A stretch of DNA of 64,000 nucleotides from Pseudomonas serboccidentalis (GTDB lineage: Bacteria; Pseudomonadota; Gammaproteobacteria; Pseudomonadales; Pseudomonadaceae), in the NCBI RefSeq assembly GCF_028830055.1, contig NZ_CP101655.1, forward strand, positions 5,279,583 to 5,343,582. The letters are read 5' to 3'. Positions 28,924 to 38,920 of the stretch are shown piece by piece; position 1 is the first letter of the stretch, and every line of letters starts with the position of its first letter. The notes beneath the pieces were generated by a model, which saw nothing but the letters and a program-made list of their open reading frames with translations, did no database searches and had not been told where the DNA came from. Position numbers and translations under genes: made by a program.

Positions 28924-29739
28924 TCAATCACTGTCTTGCGCGCGTGCCCGCAAAGAAATTTGTTTGGCGTAGGCCTTCGGCGACTGGCCGGTATGCTGGC
29001 GGAAACAGCTGTAGAACGCCGACAGCGAGTTGAAGCCGGCGGCAAATGCCAGTTCGTCGATGCGCAGCGGTGGCGTGGCGTGGTCCAGCGACTTGAGCAA
29101 ATGTTGCAGGCGCGCCTGGTTGACGTAGCGGTAGAAGCTCTGCCCCAGCACCTGGTTGAGCAGATAGGAAATCTGATTGCGGCTGTAGCCACACTCCTTC
29201 GCCACCCGTTGCAGGTCCAGCTCCGGGTCGAGGTACGGCTGCTGCCGTTCGAAGTATTGCTGCAGGTCTTCGGCCATGAAACTCAACTGGCGCGGCGACA
29301 AGCCCAGGCGACTGGCCGCCGGACGCTGACTGGGCGCAGCGGCGCCTTGAGTCTGTGCGCGAACCAGCGAGGCGTATTCATTGACTCGCCAGATCAAGCC
29401 GTCCTTGACCGTGATCGCTTCGCTGGAATGGAACGACACCAGCCCGTCACCACCGCGCAGAGTCACTTCGTACTGAATGAACGCCGTGCTGCCATCCACG
29501 CGGATCCGGTCGCAATGCTCGAGCGCTTCGTCGGATTCTCGCGGCATGCTGACACGCACGTACTCGCGCAACTCGTCGAGGCCGAGCACCCGGTTCTGGA
29601 AGAAATCGTTGTACTGGACGTCCGGGTGATACAACGCCATGACGCTGTCCAGATCGCGGTGTTTCCAGCTCAGGTGATAGCGCAAGACCGTGGCGGCCGT
29701 GGCCGGGGTCTGTTCTGGGCCGTCATCGTCGGCGTGCAT
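28924..29739 (-). CDS. AraC-family regulator with SnoaL-like N-terminal domain
   Basis: A 271-residue transcription factor. The N-terminal 130 residues look like a SnoaL/NTF2-type ligand pocket (VLRYHLSWKHRDLDSVMALYH, then NDFFQNRVLG and SSEAITVKDGLIWRVNEY). The C-terminal AraC domain has two helix-turn-helix motifs (LQRVAKECGYSRNQISYLL and IDELAFAAGFNSLSAFYSCF) and the closing G-Q-S-P-K-A-Y. It lies about 50 bases upstream of the amine oxidase gene on the same strand and probably controls that group, although no operator was identified. Confidence 0.9.
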   Translation of the reverse strand: MHADDDGPEQTPATAATVLRYHLSWKHRDLDSVMALYHPDVQYNDFFQNRVLGLDELREYVRVSMPRESDEALEHCDRIRVDGSTAFIQYEVTLRGGDGLVSFHSSEAITVKDGLIWRVNEYASLVRAQTQGAAAPSQRPAASRLGLSPRQLSFMAEDLQQYFERQQPYLDPELDLQRVAKECGYSRNQISYLLNQVLGQSFYRYVNQARLQHLLKSLDHATPPLRIDELAFAAGFNSLSAFYSCFRQHTGQSPKAYAKQISLRARAQDSD

Positions 29740-30002
29740 AAAGGGCTCGGTACAAAAGAATCGAGCTTGCCCAAGTTCGGCACAGCGATCAACGGCTAAA
29801 CCGTGCTGGCCTTTTGGCGATGACTGATCCGGGCGTGACTTACATCAAAAAATGCGCAGCAATCGCAAAATGAACTGAAAAATCTCACGGAAAATTCACA
29901 TCCGAGTGCTACTTTTAATGTCACTGACCGGTTGAGCCATTGAAGGCTCTTCCCACCTAACATGAGCAAACGGAAGCGCTCGATGAAGAAGGCGGGCAAC
30001 AC

Positions 30003-30275
30003 ATGAATAGAGGTTCCAGTAAAGTCACCTTTCCCAACGCGTGCCAGCTGATGCGCTGGCACTTTCATCCCATGGGTTTTGAAGCAACGATGGACGCACC
30101 GGGCAGCATGATTGCCCGCCTGTTTGATCGTGCCAGCGGTGAAACCATGATCGCCATTGCCGGCATTCCTTGTGCGACGGTGATGAACGCGGCCGATGTC
30201 GAGCGCATCATCGAGGCCGTGGAAGACGAACTGGAGGCTTTCACTCCTCCGGAGTCCTTCAAGAATTACGCATAA
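30003..30275 (+). CDS. DUF1652 protein
   Basis: A 90-residue protein of the Pseudomonas-specific DUF1652 family, recognisable from MRWHFHPMGFEATMDAPG, followed by the central GETMIAIAGIPCATVMNAADVERI. No signal peptide or membrane segment, so cytoplasmic. Function is not known. The ATG has a GGCGGGC purine-rich stretch about 6 bases upstream. It is a single gene with its own strong terminator. Confidence 0.88.
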   Translation: MNRGSSKVTFPNACQLMRWHFHPMGFEATMDAPGSMIARLFDRASGETMIAIAGIPCATVMNAADVERIIEAVEDELEAFTPPESFKNYA

Positions 30276-30290
30276 CCTTTTGTTTTACAT

Positions 30291-30322
30291 AAAAAAGCCC
30301 GCCAGTGATGACGGGCTTTTTT
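30291..30322. terminator. Bidirectional rho-independent terminator
   Basis: A-run, GCCCG stem, loop and CGGGC followed by six T. It serves the DUF1652 gene on the plus strand and the UvrD-like gene on the minus strand. Confidence 0.92.
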
Positions 30323-30333
30323 GTGCCTGACGA

Positions 30334-32808
30334 TTACGCAGTTGTCACTTTGGCTCGGTGATCAGCAAAGAACGCCTTGCCTTGGGCAACCCGGTCGGAC
30401 GCCCTTGGCATGTTCACGGCCTGAGTGTCCTGTGGCTCAACGTACCAGTAACAATGGCTGACCGCCCGGGTGATGCCGACGTAGGCCAGACGCAGAATCT
30501 CGTCCTTTTGCGCCGTGTCATAGGGCTCGCTGTCCCCAGCCTTGCCCAGACCGGCCATGCGGTACACCTGATTCTTGTACGGCGAACTGGTCAGGTGCTG
30601 GCAATCACCGAGCAGAAAAACCGCATCCGCCTGCAGGCCCTTGGCACTGTGGTAAGTGAGCTGTTTGAGGCGTCGCGCTTCATACGGCAAGCTAGAATCA
30701 ACATTAACTACAGACTGAATATGTTGCTCTATCAATGACTTATCGCTGCTTTTTCGATAAAGCATCAAGATCGAATCACCGCGATTGTAATGCTCGACCA
30801 AGCGTTGCCCCATGGCCTGGTCATCGCGCTCCAGCACATTGACCGGCCGCAGCGGCTTGGGTGCGCCGCTGGCCTTGGCCTTTTTGCCCGGGATCGCTGG
30901 CGCGGCCCGGACGATGTGTTCGGCGGCATCGATGATGTGCTGATGGCTGCGGTAATTGTCGCTGAGCATCACCCGTGTGGTACTTGGCGACGGAAATTCC
31001 TTGTTGAACTCCATGAAGTAACTCGGCGAACTGCCGCGCCAGCCGTAGATCGACTGCCAGTCGTCACCCACACACAGCAGCGATGAGCGCTGGGCACCCC
31101 GCCCGACATGCATGGCCGGGCCACGACTGCGGATTTCCACGAGGCTGGCACGGATCCACGAGACGATCTGCGGCGACACGTCTTGAAACTCGTCGATCAT
31201 CAAGTGCGACATGGGCCGCAGCAACTCATCGCTGAGCAACTTGAGGTTCTCCGGCGAATGCTCGCTGAACAGCGCGAACATTCGGTTGTAGGTCATCACC
31301 GGCGGTTTCTGATCGAGCAGATGATCTTCCAGGGCGCGCCAGAACAGGCTCAGCGCCTCAAAGAAGAACCGGTCCGGATCATCCTTGGCAAAACTCATGC
31401 GCCCGACCGCATCCGGCACATCCAGCCCGAGGTTTTCGATGAAGCCGGCCGCCGCGACAAAACAGTCCAGCAGCGGCGCCGATACCAGCTCGCCTTTGAC
31501 CTTGTAATCGAACCCGGGACCGGCGCTGGCATCAGCGGCCAGGGTCGCCAGCACTCGCTTGGATGACTCGTAACTATCAATCCAAATCAATGGCTTACGA
31601 CAGAAAGCTTGAAACAGGGTGCGCTTTACAGCCCACTCAGCGCGCACGCTGAGCTTGGCATTGGGTCGGCAGATCTGCGGATTTTCCCGAGGATCAAAAC
31701 CAAGCACCACCCAGGCATCCAGGCTGGGAATGTAGCCATGGCAATGAAAGGTCGAACCGTTGATCTCGAAGGTCTGCCGGTTCGGCTCAATGCCTTTGAT
31801 CGGCCAGGCGCCCGCGCGAAACCACAAGTCTTCGATGGCATCGCACAGTTCTTCATCGCGTTTGGCCGCCAACTCGGTCACCGCCATGCGCTTTTGCACA
31901 TCCGGGTGATCGCGTTCCAGCTCCTTGAGCTGCAAACCGGCCTTGGCCAACGGTTGAATCAACTGGCGGAAACGTTCGTCTTCGGTAAACAGGCGGTGAT
32001 AACAGGCGTTGAGTTGTCGGCGCTGGGCGTCATTGATCCGCAGATCGAACGGACTGCTGTCGACTTCTTCTTCGGCGCCCTGAACCCGGTCGCTGAGGTT
32101 CTCGAACGCCTGCAAGCGCTCGAACCCCGGCAGACTGCGGACCATGGGCAGAATGCGCGAGTGAAAAGTGCGCACCAATTCCCGCGCCTGTTTCAGGTTC
32201 AATGCCTGGCCCCAGAGCGCGAACAACTCGATCAGTTTGTTGATGAAATCCTTGCGCGACTCGCGAGTGAAGGTCACCACAGTCATCGAATCCAGCTCAA
32301 ACCCCAGGTAGTGCGTGAGCAACAGAATACGCAGCACCAGTGTCGTCGACTTGCCGGCCCCGGCCCCGGCGATCACCGAGGTCGAAGGCGTATCACTGAA
32401 GATCATCTTCCACTGGGCGGTACTCGGCTGGGCGTGCTCGGGCAGCAGGCGTGCAACATCAGCCTTCATGCGCTTCTTCAACTCGGCGCTGAGCGGCAGG
32501 CGCCAATCGTCGAACAGATGATTGTCGACGCTCGGCGGACGATGCTCGGTGCTGCGGCTGTCTCGAATCAGCAAGACCTGTCGGCCTTCTTCCAGCCCTT
32601 CAAGCTTCCCCTCGTTGAAGCCGTACTCCACGCCGGCCGTGTGGCCGCTGCGAAAACCATCGGCCTGGCCATGTAGCCATGAAGCGCGGTGCTGAGCGCG
32701 CAAGCGTGTCAGGCCATGGCCGAAGAAACGCGCAGCCAGACGCTTGAACCAGGGCATCTCGGCCAGTGGACGGAGTTCGGGAGGAAGATCGGGAGTGTGT
32801 TGCGCCAC
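30334..32808 (-). CDS. UvrD/HelD-like superfamily 1 DNA helicase
   Basis: An 824-residue ATP-dependent 3'-5' helicase. After a family-specific N-terminal region of about 130 residues, Walker A is AGAGAGKSTTL, motif II is MIDEFQDVSPQIV, motif III is CVGDDWQSIYGWRG, and C-terminal motifs include YHSAKGLQADAVFLLG and LAYVGITRAVSHCYW. This composition fits UvrD/Rep relatives near helicase IV (HelD). A long middle insert (about residues 330-470) is unlike the short UvrD 2B region. The start is GTG with GGAG about 9 bases upstream. It stands alone, with a strong terminator downstream. Confidence 0.88.
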   Translation of the reverse strand: MAQHTPDLPPELRPLAEMPWFKRLAARFFGHGLTRLRAQHRASWLHGQADGFRSGHTAGVEYGFNEGKLEGLEEGRQVLLIRDSRSTEHRPPSVDNHLFDDWRLPLSAELKKRMKADVARLLPEHAQPSTAQWKMIFSDTPSTSVIAGAGAGKSTTLVLRILLLTHYLGFELDSMTVVTFTRESRKDFINKLIELFALWGQALNLKQARELVRTFHSRILPMVRSLPGFERLQAFENLSDRVQGAEEEVDSSPFDLRINDAQRRQLNACYHRLFTEDERFRQLIQPLAKAGLQLKELERDHPDVQKRMAVTELAAKRDEELCDAIEDLWFRAGAWPIKGIEPNRQTFEINGSTFHCHGYIPSLDAWVVLGFDPRENPQICRPNAKLSVRAEWAVKRTLFQAFCRKPLIWIDSYESSKRVLATLAADASAGPGFDYKVKGELVSAPLLDCFVAAAGFIENLGLDVPDAVGRMSFAKDDPDRFFFEALSLFWRALEDHLLDQKPPVMTYNRMFALFSEHSPENLKLLSDELLRPMSHLMIDEFQDVSPQIVSWIRASLVEIRSRGPAMHVGRGAQRSSLLCVGDDWQSIYGWRGSSPSYFMEFNKEFPSPSTTRVMLSDNYRSHQHIIDAAEHIVRAAPAIPGKKAKASGAPKPLRPVNVLERDDQAMGQRLVEHYNRGDSILMLYRKSSDKSLIEQHIQSVVNVDSSLPYEARRLKQLTYHSAKGLQADAVFLLGDCQHLTSSPYKNQVYRMAGLGKAGDSEPYDTAQKDEILRLAYVGITRAVSHCYWYVEPQDTQAVNMPRASDRVAQGKAFFADHRAKVTTA

Positions 32809-33086
32809 GCTGAGGGGCTCCAGTGTGTGAGGCTGTTGCGGCTATGGTGGCCGTATTTGCCAATGAGTTCTAGCGAAATGCTTACAGGTCATTGGTTTAG
32901 GCGATGAACTGAAAGTCGGGTGAGATCGTTTCAAGCCAGCTTTCCATCGACAGTTTCGATGAGAATGCCGCACTTTTTACGCTTTTTCTCGATTGTTGAC
33001 TGATGGATGATGGCCGTCATTAACCGACGGTCTCGCTTCGTGGCTCAGGCGTTGCGCCCCATGACGAACCTTTTGAGGAGACGATC

Positions 33087-33782
33087 ATGCTTGAACTCAG
33101 ACCTTTCAACACGCTGGGCGGCGCTCATCACGGCTGGCTGGATGCCCATCACCACTTTTCGTTCGCCGAGTACTACGACCCGCAACGGATGAACTGGGGC
33201 AACCTGCGTGTGTGGAACGATGACGTGATTGCTGCCGGCACCGGTTTCCCGCAGCACCCGCACCGTGACATGGAAATCATCACTTACGTGCGTGAAGGTG
33301 CGATTACCCACCAGGACAATCTTGGCAACAAGGGCCGCACTGAAGCAGGCGACGTACAGGTCATGAGTGCCGGTACCGGCATTGCGCACAGCGAATACAA
33401 CCTGGAAGACAAAGAAACGCGGATTTTCCAGATCTGGATTCTGCCGACCGAAACCGGCGCACCGCCTTCTTGGGGCGCCAAACCGTTCCCCAAAGGTCAG
33501 CGCGAAGGTTTCGTGACGCTGGCCAGCGGCAAGGATGGCGATGACCAGAGCCTGCGCATTCGCGCCAATGCACGGTTGGTGGCGGCGAACCTCAAGGCGG
33601 GTGAAACCGCAGAATATCGTCTGGATGCTGGGCGCCGGGCCTATCTGGTGCCTGCCACCGGGGTGATTGAAGTCAATGGCTTGCGTGCACAAGCTCGAGA
33701 CGGGGTTGCCGTCGAACAAGAGTCAGTGCTGAGCGTGACTGCACTCGAAGACAGCGAAATCGTGCTGGTGGATCTGGCTTGA
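33087..33782 (+). CDS. Pirin-family cupin protein
   Basis: A 231-residue bicupin of the pirin family, close in length to E. coli YhhW, a quercetin 2,3-dioxygenase in vitro. Metal ligands are in PQHPHRDMEIITYV and in the conserved MSAGTGIAHSEYN. The substrate in the cell is unknown. The ATG has GAGGAGA 6 bases upstream. It is a single gene converging on pgm, with a shared bidirectional terminator. Confidence 0.92.
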   Translation: MLELRPFNTLGGAHHGWLDAHHHFSFAEYYDPQRMNWGNLRVWNDDVIAAGTGFPQHPHRDMEIITYVREGAITHQDNLGNKGRTEAGDVQVMSAGTGIAHSEYNLEDKETRIFQIWILPTETGAPPSWGAKPFPKGQREGFVTLASGKDGDDQSLRIRANARLVAANLKAGETAEYRLDAGRRAYLVPATGVIEVNGLRAQARDGVAVEQESVLSVTALEDSEIVLVDLA

Positions 33783-33800
33783 TTGCTTGAATCGCACCCA

Positions 33801-33834
33801 AAAAAAGGGGCGACCGTCATGGTCGCCCCTTTTT
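33801..33834. terminator. Bidirectional terminator between pirin gene and pgm
   Basis: AAAAAGGGGCGACC pairs with GGTCGCCCCTTTTT around a 5-base loop. A-run and T-run at both ends allow termination in both directions. Confidence 0.95.
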
Positions 33835-33854
33835 CATTCAGCGTCAGCCTGCAA

Positions 33855-35501
33855 TCACTTGGTGGAAATAGCGCCATCCACCAGGGTTTGCGCTTCGGCC
33901 ACCAGTTGTTTGAGGTGGTCGTCGCCGATAAAGCTTTCGGCGTAGATCTTGTAGATGTCTTCGGTGCCCGAAGGACGGGCGGCGAACCAGCCGTTTTCGG
34001 TCATCACTTTCAAGCCACCAATGGCCTGATCGTTGCCCGGCGCATGGCTGAGAATGCTCTGAATCTTCTCGCCTGCCAGCTCGGTGGACGTTACCTGTGC
34101 CGGCGACAGCTTGCTCAGCAGGGCTTTCTGCTCAGGGTTGGCCTTGGCATCCACACGCACCGAGAACGGCTCGCCCAGTTCATCGGTCAATCCGCGATAG
34201 ATCTGGCTTGGATCGCGACCGGTACGCGCGGTCATTTCAGCCGCCAGCAAGGCCGGGATCAGACCATCCTTGTCGGTGCTCCACACGCCGCCGTCCTTGC
34301 GCAGGAACGACGCGCCGGCACTTTCCTCGCCACCAAAACCCAGCGAGCCGTCGAACAGGCCATCGGCGAACCATTTGAAGCCCACCGGCACTTCGTACAG
34401 GCGCCGACCCAGGCGCTTGGCCACGCGATCGATCAGACCGCTGCTGACCACGGTTTTACCCACGGCAGCATCGGCGCGCCATTGCGGACGGTTCTGGAAC
34501 AGGTAGTCGATGGCCACCGCCAGATAGTTGTTCGGGGCCAGCAGACCGCCCGAAGGCGTGACGATGCCGTGACGGTCGTGGTCCGGGTCGCAGGCGAAAG
34601 CCACGTCAAAGCGCTCCTTGAGACCGATCAAGCCCTGCATGGCGTGGCTGGACGATGGGTCCATGCGAATCTGACCGTCCCAATCGACTGTCATGAAGCG
34701 GAAAGTCGAATCGACCTGCTTATTCACGACGTCCAGGTCAAGACGATAATGCTCGGCAATGGCCGACCAGTAACGCACCCCTGCTCCGCCCAGCGGATCG
34801 ACACCCAGACGCAGTTTGGCGTCACGAATGGCATCGAAGTCGATCACGTTGATCAGGTCAGCGACGTAGGTGTTGAGGTAGTCGTGACGGTGCGTGGTGC
34901 TGGCCTTGAGCGCCTGCTCGTAGCTGATGCGTTTGACGCCCGCCAGTTTGTTGGCGAGCAGCTCGTTGGCCTTGGCTTCGATCCACTTGGTGATGTGGGT
35001 GTCGGCCGGGCCGCCGTTGGTAGGGTTGTATTTGTAGCCACCGCTCTGTGGCGGGTTGTGCGACGGCGTGATGACGATGCCATCGGCCAGCCCTGACGTG
35101 CGACCACGGTTGTAGCAGAGGATCGCGTGCGAGACCGCCGGCGTCGGCGTGTACTCGTCACCTTCGGCGATCATCACGGTCACGCCGTTGGCGGCCAGCA
35201 CTTCCAGCGCACTCGCGCCGGCCGGGGTCGACAGCGCATGAGTGTCGATGCCGACGAACAGCGGGCCAGTGATGCCCTGCGCCTCACGGTACAGGCAGAT
35301 CGCCTGGCTGATCGCCAGAACGTGCCATTCATTGAAACTCAGGTCAAAGGAGCTGCCGCGGTGCCCGGACGTGCCAAACGCCACACGCTGGGTGGAAATC
35401 GAAGCATCCGGTTGGCCAGTGTAATAAGCCGTTACCAGTCGCGGGATGTCGACCAACAATTCTGCCGGTGCCGGTTTGCCCGCAAAAGGACTGATAGTCA
35501 T
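33855..35501 (-). CDS. pgm: Phosphoglucomutase (alpha-D-glucose specific)
   Basis: Interconverts glucose 1-phosphate and glucose 6-phosphate in the cytoplasm, linking glycogen, trehalose and polysaccharide synthesis to central metabolism. The 548-residue protein has the four sites of the family: [12 protein letters not shown] near the start, the phosphoserine loop [13 protein letters not shown], the magnesium loop CDPDHDRHG and the sugar-binding GGEESAG. A C-terminal phosphate-binding [17 protein letters not shown] is present. The ATG has AGAGG 7 bases upstream. Length and motifs match E. coli Pgm. Confidence 0.96.
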   Translation of the reverse strand: MTISPFAGKPAPAELLVDIPRLVTAYYTGQPDASISTQRVAFGTSGHRGSSFDLSFNEWHVLAISQAICLYREAQGITGPLFVGIDTHALSTPAGASALEVLAANGVTVMIAEGDEYTPTPAVSHAILCYNRGRTSGLADGIVITPSHNPPQSGGYKYNPTNGGPADTHITKWIEAKANELLANKLAGVKRISYEQALKASTTHRHDYLNTYVADLINVIDFDAIRDAKLRLGVDPLGGAGVRYWSAIAEHYRLDLDVVNKQVDSTFRFMTVDWDGQIRMDPSSSHAMQGLIGLKERFDVAFACDPDHDRHGIVTPSGGLLAPNNYLAVAIDYLFQNRPQWRADAAVGKTVVSSGLIDRVAKRLGRRLYEVPVGFKWFADGLFDGSLGFGGEESAGASFLRKDGGVWSTDKDGLIPALLAAEMTARTGRDPSQIYRGLTDELGEPFSVRVDAKANPEQKALLSKLSPAQVTSTELAGEKIQSILSHAPGNDQAIGGLKVMTENGWFAARPSGTEDIYKIYAESFIGDDHLKQLVAEAQTLVDGAISTK

Positions 35502-35597
35502 GCAAAACCTCTGAAATAGAGTGGTTCAGGAAATACAGCGCAGTTTACTGGCAGTTTGACCACAGCGCGACGGGATCTATCCGACAGTTTTCAACGT

Positions 35598-37082
35598 TCA
35601 TTCCTGAGGCGCCAACCACAATGCGTCACCCACACCTGAACCGGTCTCTGCCAACGCTACCGCGTCGAGTGTGGCGTCTATCGCTTGCACGGCACCCCCA
35701 CGCTTTGGCAATGGCTCCATGGCGTAAAGACGAGCGATCAACCGGACGGGCAAACCACTGACATCGGTCATCCATTGCAGCACCTGCTCCGGTCCGTGCA
35801 ACCCCTGCATGGCCCGGTGCAAATCGGGCATCGCCACCAACATGCCGGGATGACAGCTGCGCAGAAACCGTTCTAGCCCTGCGCCGTGTTCAATAAACGG
35901 CGTGAACAACAGGCAGACCCACTGCGCTTCATTCAAGCCGTAAGCCTTTTGCAGACAGTTCGCGGCCGTCTCGCGCAGCTCATCAAGCGTCTGCTGTTGC
36001 CCCGGTTTCAGGACCATTTGCTCGCAGACGGACTCAGGCACTCCCTTGCGCCGCATGTTCGCCAGTGTGCGCCGGACATGCTCCGAGAACCCGGCTTCAT
36101 AACTGCGGCCGCCAACGAATTCTGCTTCCAGGCCACTTAAATGGGCGTCGATCAAGGGGTCTGCGTATTCACCCTCGCCCAGAGGAAGTAACCACTCCTC
36201 CCCCTGAAATCCCAGGAATTCGCTGAGCAGTGCCCAGCGCTCTTCCAGATTGCCCACCACCATGTCATGGATATCTACAAACGTTGTGCGCCGGCAGGCT
36301 TCGAATTCGTCCTCGGGGCGCCAGCACAGCCGTTCGGATTCGCTGTAGAAGCCGCGATACAAGTCTCCTCCGAGCCCATCGAGCAAGGCGAACAACTCAT
36401 CGAATGTTCCGCCGTTGGACGGCATCGCACCTAGACCGGCTTTCTGCACGGCACAATCGAGTTCGTCCATGAATGCCTTCTGGCGCCGCGGCGACTCGCT
36501 GGCGACCCATGCATCGACACCATTGCCCCAGCGAGCAATCTGACCGTAAAACTCGGCCCATGCCAGACTGGCGTCGTCCCACAACTCCAGCGTCTCTTCC
36601 CTGGCTCGTCGATGCCCCATCATCAGCAGGTTGGTGCGATTGGCGTCGGCGCTTTCCATGTCGAGTGGCGCCAGATGATTGAACGGCAGTACCTGACGAT
36701 GATCCACCATCAGCAACTCGACCCTGGGATCATCGTAAAGAAACAGCGCGCCGAAGCTGCGGTGCAGGTTGTCCAGTGTCGCCGCCCCCGTCCCGCCCCA
36801 GCGCAACGTGGCGACACGCAGCTGGAAAGTGCCCGGTGCGCGTCCGGCGATGCTCAGTTGCGCAGCGCGCAGCAACGCCAGGGTGTAGCAACTGTCACGG
36901 GTACCGGATGGCGTCACCAGGACCTTGTAGTCACCTATGCGTTCCATTCCGCCGGCGGCGACCACCAGACGCTGGATCAGCAACTGCAGCGCTGTGCGTT
37001 CGGCCCTGGAAAAGAAACTCAGCAGTCGTTGCAATACTTGCTGGTACACATAGTTCATTGCCTGATCATGGATCGTGCTCAT
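35598..37082 (-). CDS. Unknown 494-residue soluble protein
   Basis: I do not recognise a family. There is no signal peptide or membrane helix. The N-terminal 45 residues are helical (MNYVYQQVLQRLLSFFSRAE), the middle region has a beta-rich part (GTFQLRVATLRWGGTGAATL, FLYDDPRVELLMVDHR), and the C-terminal third is helical with LRETAANCLQKAYGLNEAQW. Codon use and composition match the surrounding chromosome, so it is a real gene. An internal ATG ten codons in is a possible later start. It stands alone between pgm and an AT-rich gap, so context gives no function. Confidence 0.7.
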   Translation of the reverse strand: MSTIHDQAMNYVYQQVLQRLLSFFSRAERTALQLLIQRLVVAAGGMERIGDYKVLVTPSGTRDSCYTLALLRAAQLSIAGRAPGTFQLRVATLRWGGTGAATLDNLHRSFGALFLYDDPRVELLMVDHRQVLPFNHLAPLDMESADANRTNLLMMGHRRAREETLELWDDASLAWAEFYGQIARWGNGVDAWVASESPRRQKAFMDELDCAVQKAGLGAMPSNGGTFDELFALLDGLGGDLYRGFYSESERLCWRPEDEFEACRRTTFVDIHDMVVGNLEERWALLSEFLGFQGEEWLLPLGEGEYADPLIDAHLSGLEAEFVGGRSYEAGFSEHVRRTLANMRRKGVPESVCEQMVLKPGQQQTLDELRETAANCLQKAYGLNEAQWVCLLFTPFIEHGAGLERFLRSCHPGMLVAMPDLHRAMQGLHGPEQVLQWMTDVSGLPVRLIARLYAMEPLPKRGGAVQAIDATLDAVALAETGSGVGDALWLAPQE

Positions 37083-37590
37083 CAGTACTTTACCCGGCGT
37101 AAAAAATTCATATCGCGCATCAGCAGTGACAGAGGCGCAATAAATTCATCAATAAGTAATAGACGATCAAATACTAACACTTATGTTTTGGAAGTTATTT
37201 GAAACACTTGACGCAAAGAAGACCGCCGCACGGACAGGCAACACATCGCAAGACATTGTTTTTATTGATCTTTATTCGAACGAAAAACATCTGAGGAAAC
37301 TTCTTACAACGTCCCACGAACATTGAGTACAAGAAAAGCAGAACGGTTATAGGAAACCCCCTACACCTGTTAAACAGAAATTGGCGCATCCATGGCAGAA
37401 AGCTTTAAACATCCTCAAAGAAATGAAATGCACAGACACGGCTCATTCCTTGAGATGAAAGTGATCATTCAATTATCGGGGCTTATTTGCTGGTCAGAAC
37501 ATACAGGCAGAGAGCAAAAACCGGTTCAGATGCACAACCGGTCATGCACTGAAGCCGGTATATCTGGTCATTCGCGGGAAGTACAACGCA
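37083..37590. other. AT-rich intergenic gap
   Basis: About 500 bases with no gene that I can support. It is more AT-rich than the flanks. A 74-codon plus-strand frame at 37392-37616 is present, but it runs into the hairpin at 37591 and lacks a clear ribosome site. Confidence 0.6.
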
Positions 37591-37614
37591 AGAGTCCGTG
37601 GGGCCACGGACTCT
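37591..37614. terminator. Hairpin at the 3' end of the MDR oxidoreductase gene
   Basis: AGAGTCCGTGG pairs with CCACGGACTCT almost without a loop, 12 bases after the oxidoreductase stop. No T-run follows, so it may be a weak or factor-dependent terminator. Confidence 0.6.
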
Positions 37615-37626
37615 GATCGGAGGGAG

Positions 37627-38649
37627 TTACGCAGGTTCGACCTGAAGGGCGACCCGTTCGCGGCATGGGCATTCGTCCATGTAGCGGTGTGCTTCAACGA
37701 ACTCATTGAACGGGAACACCCGCGTCTTGAGCGGCAGCAGCACGCGATCGGCGGTCAACTGGTTGATGTCACGCAGGGCACGCTGCAAGGCGACGTGGTC
37801 CTGGGTAATGCCCAGCTCGGGTTTACCGGTGAAATTGCCGATGCAGTGTACGAAGAACTGGATGTTCTTCTGGAATGCCGCACAGGCGGGGAATGGTGTC
37901 TGGTTGCCGCCCTGCAAGCCGTACAGGACCAGGCTGCCACGCGGTGCAAGCACATCGCCGAGCAACGACATCTGCGGGCCGCCAAGACCGTCGAACACCA
38001 CATCAACGCCACGGTTGTCAGTGATCTTGTTGATTCGCATCAACAGGTCTTCTTCCTCGGTGACAATGACTTTCTCGGCGCCCAGGGACAGCAGGTACTC
38101 ACGCTCATCGGCAGTTTTCGTCGCCGCAATCACCCGCACACCCAGCGCCTTGCCCAATTGGACAAAGGACGGACCGGCGCAATGGCTGGCGTCAGTGACC
38201 AAAGCAAACTGCCCCGGTTTGACCCGTGCCAGATCGACGTAGGCAAAATAGGCGATCAACAGCGGCGTGTAATGCACGCTGGCTTCGATCGGGCTGAGCA
38301 CGTCCGGATAACGGGTCAGCGCAGTGCGTGGCAATACGATCTGTTCGCCATACACCGGATAGTCGTTCGGGCTTTCGGCCGGGAAACTGGCAACCTTGTC
38401 GCCAATCGACAGATCATCGACACCCTCACCGACGGCGGTCACCACGCCGGCCATTTCATGGCCAAGCCCGGAAGGCAGCCGAGCCTGGGACGAGGCCAGG
38501 TTCTGACGCCAGAGAATGTCGTACCAGCTGATGCCGATCGCTTCGACACGCACCTGCACTTCGCCAGGACCTGGCTGAGCGGCCGCATGCTCTTCGCATT
38601 TGAGCACCTCGGCCGGACCAAACTTGTGAAAACGGATCGTGCGGGACAT
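37627..38649 (-). CDS. Zinc-independent MDR/quinone oxidoreductase-like enzyme
   Basis: A 340-residue medium-chain dehydrogenase/reductase. The GroES-like N-terminal domain (GPGEVQVRVEAIGISWYDI, GLGHEMAGVVTAVGEG) is followed by a Rossmann domain (ALGVRVIAATKTADEREYL, DVVFDGLGGPQMSLLG). The usual catalytic zinc Cys is absent (IGISWYD) and no structural zinc Cys cluster is seen, so it is of the quinone-reductase (NADPH-dependent) type. The ATG at 38649 begins MSRTIRFHKFG; an upstream start would add 11 unlikely residues. It is divergent from a LysR gene 271 bases away, which is the usual layout for a regulator and its target. Confidence 0.88.
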   Translation of the reverse strand: MSRTIRFHKFGPAEVLKCEEHAAAQPGPGEVQVRVEAIGISWYDILWRQNLASSQARLPSGLGHEMAGVVTAVGEGVDDLSIGDKVASFPAESPNDYPVYGEQIVLPRTALTRYPDVLSPIEASVHYTPLLIAYFAYVDLARVKPGQFALVTDASHCAGPSFVQLGKALGVRVIAATKTADEREYLLSLGAEKVIVTEEEDLLMRINKITDNRGVDVVFDGLGGPQMSLLGDVLAPRGSLVLYGLQGGNQTPFPACAAFQKNIQFFVHCIGNFTGKPELGITQDHVALQRALRDINQLTADRVLLPLKTRVFPFNEFVEAHRYMDECPCRERVALQVEPA

Positions 38650-38920
38650 CGCAAACCTCGTCAAAGTAACCTCTAATGCCATGAACTCTATCTGGGCTTT
38701 TGACCCAAGACTATCAGCGGCTATTAATAGTCGACATGCCTGTCATTGATTCCGCAGTATGGACGGCATTGGCAAAATCGATGAAAAAAACGCCGCAACC
38801 GGCACGCTAAAGCTGAATTTACCGGTGCAGAGTACCAGCCTTTCCCCGTAATATTCATGCCGGCCATTGTTCTCATATGGTCGCTCTCGTCAAGCTTGAT
38901 GACTCTGCCAGGGACTCCAG

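Noticed and set aside
37392..37616. 74-codon plus-strand gene
   Set aside because: No ribosome site, no protein-like pattern, and it runs into the hairpin behind the oxidoreductase gene.
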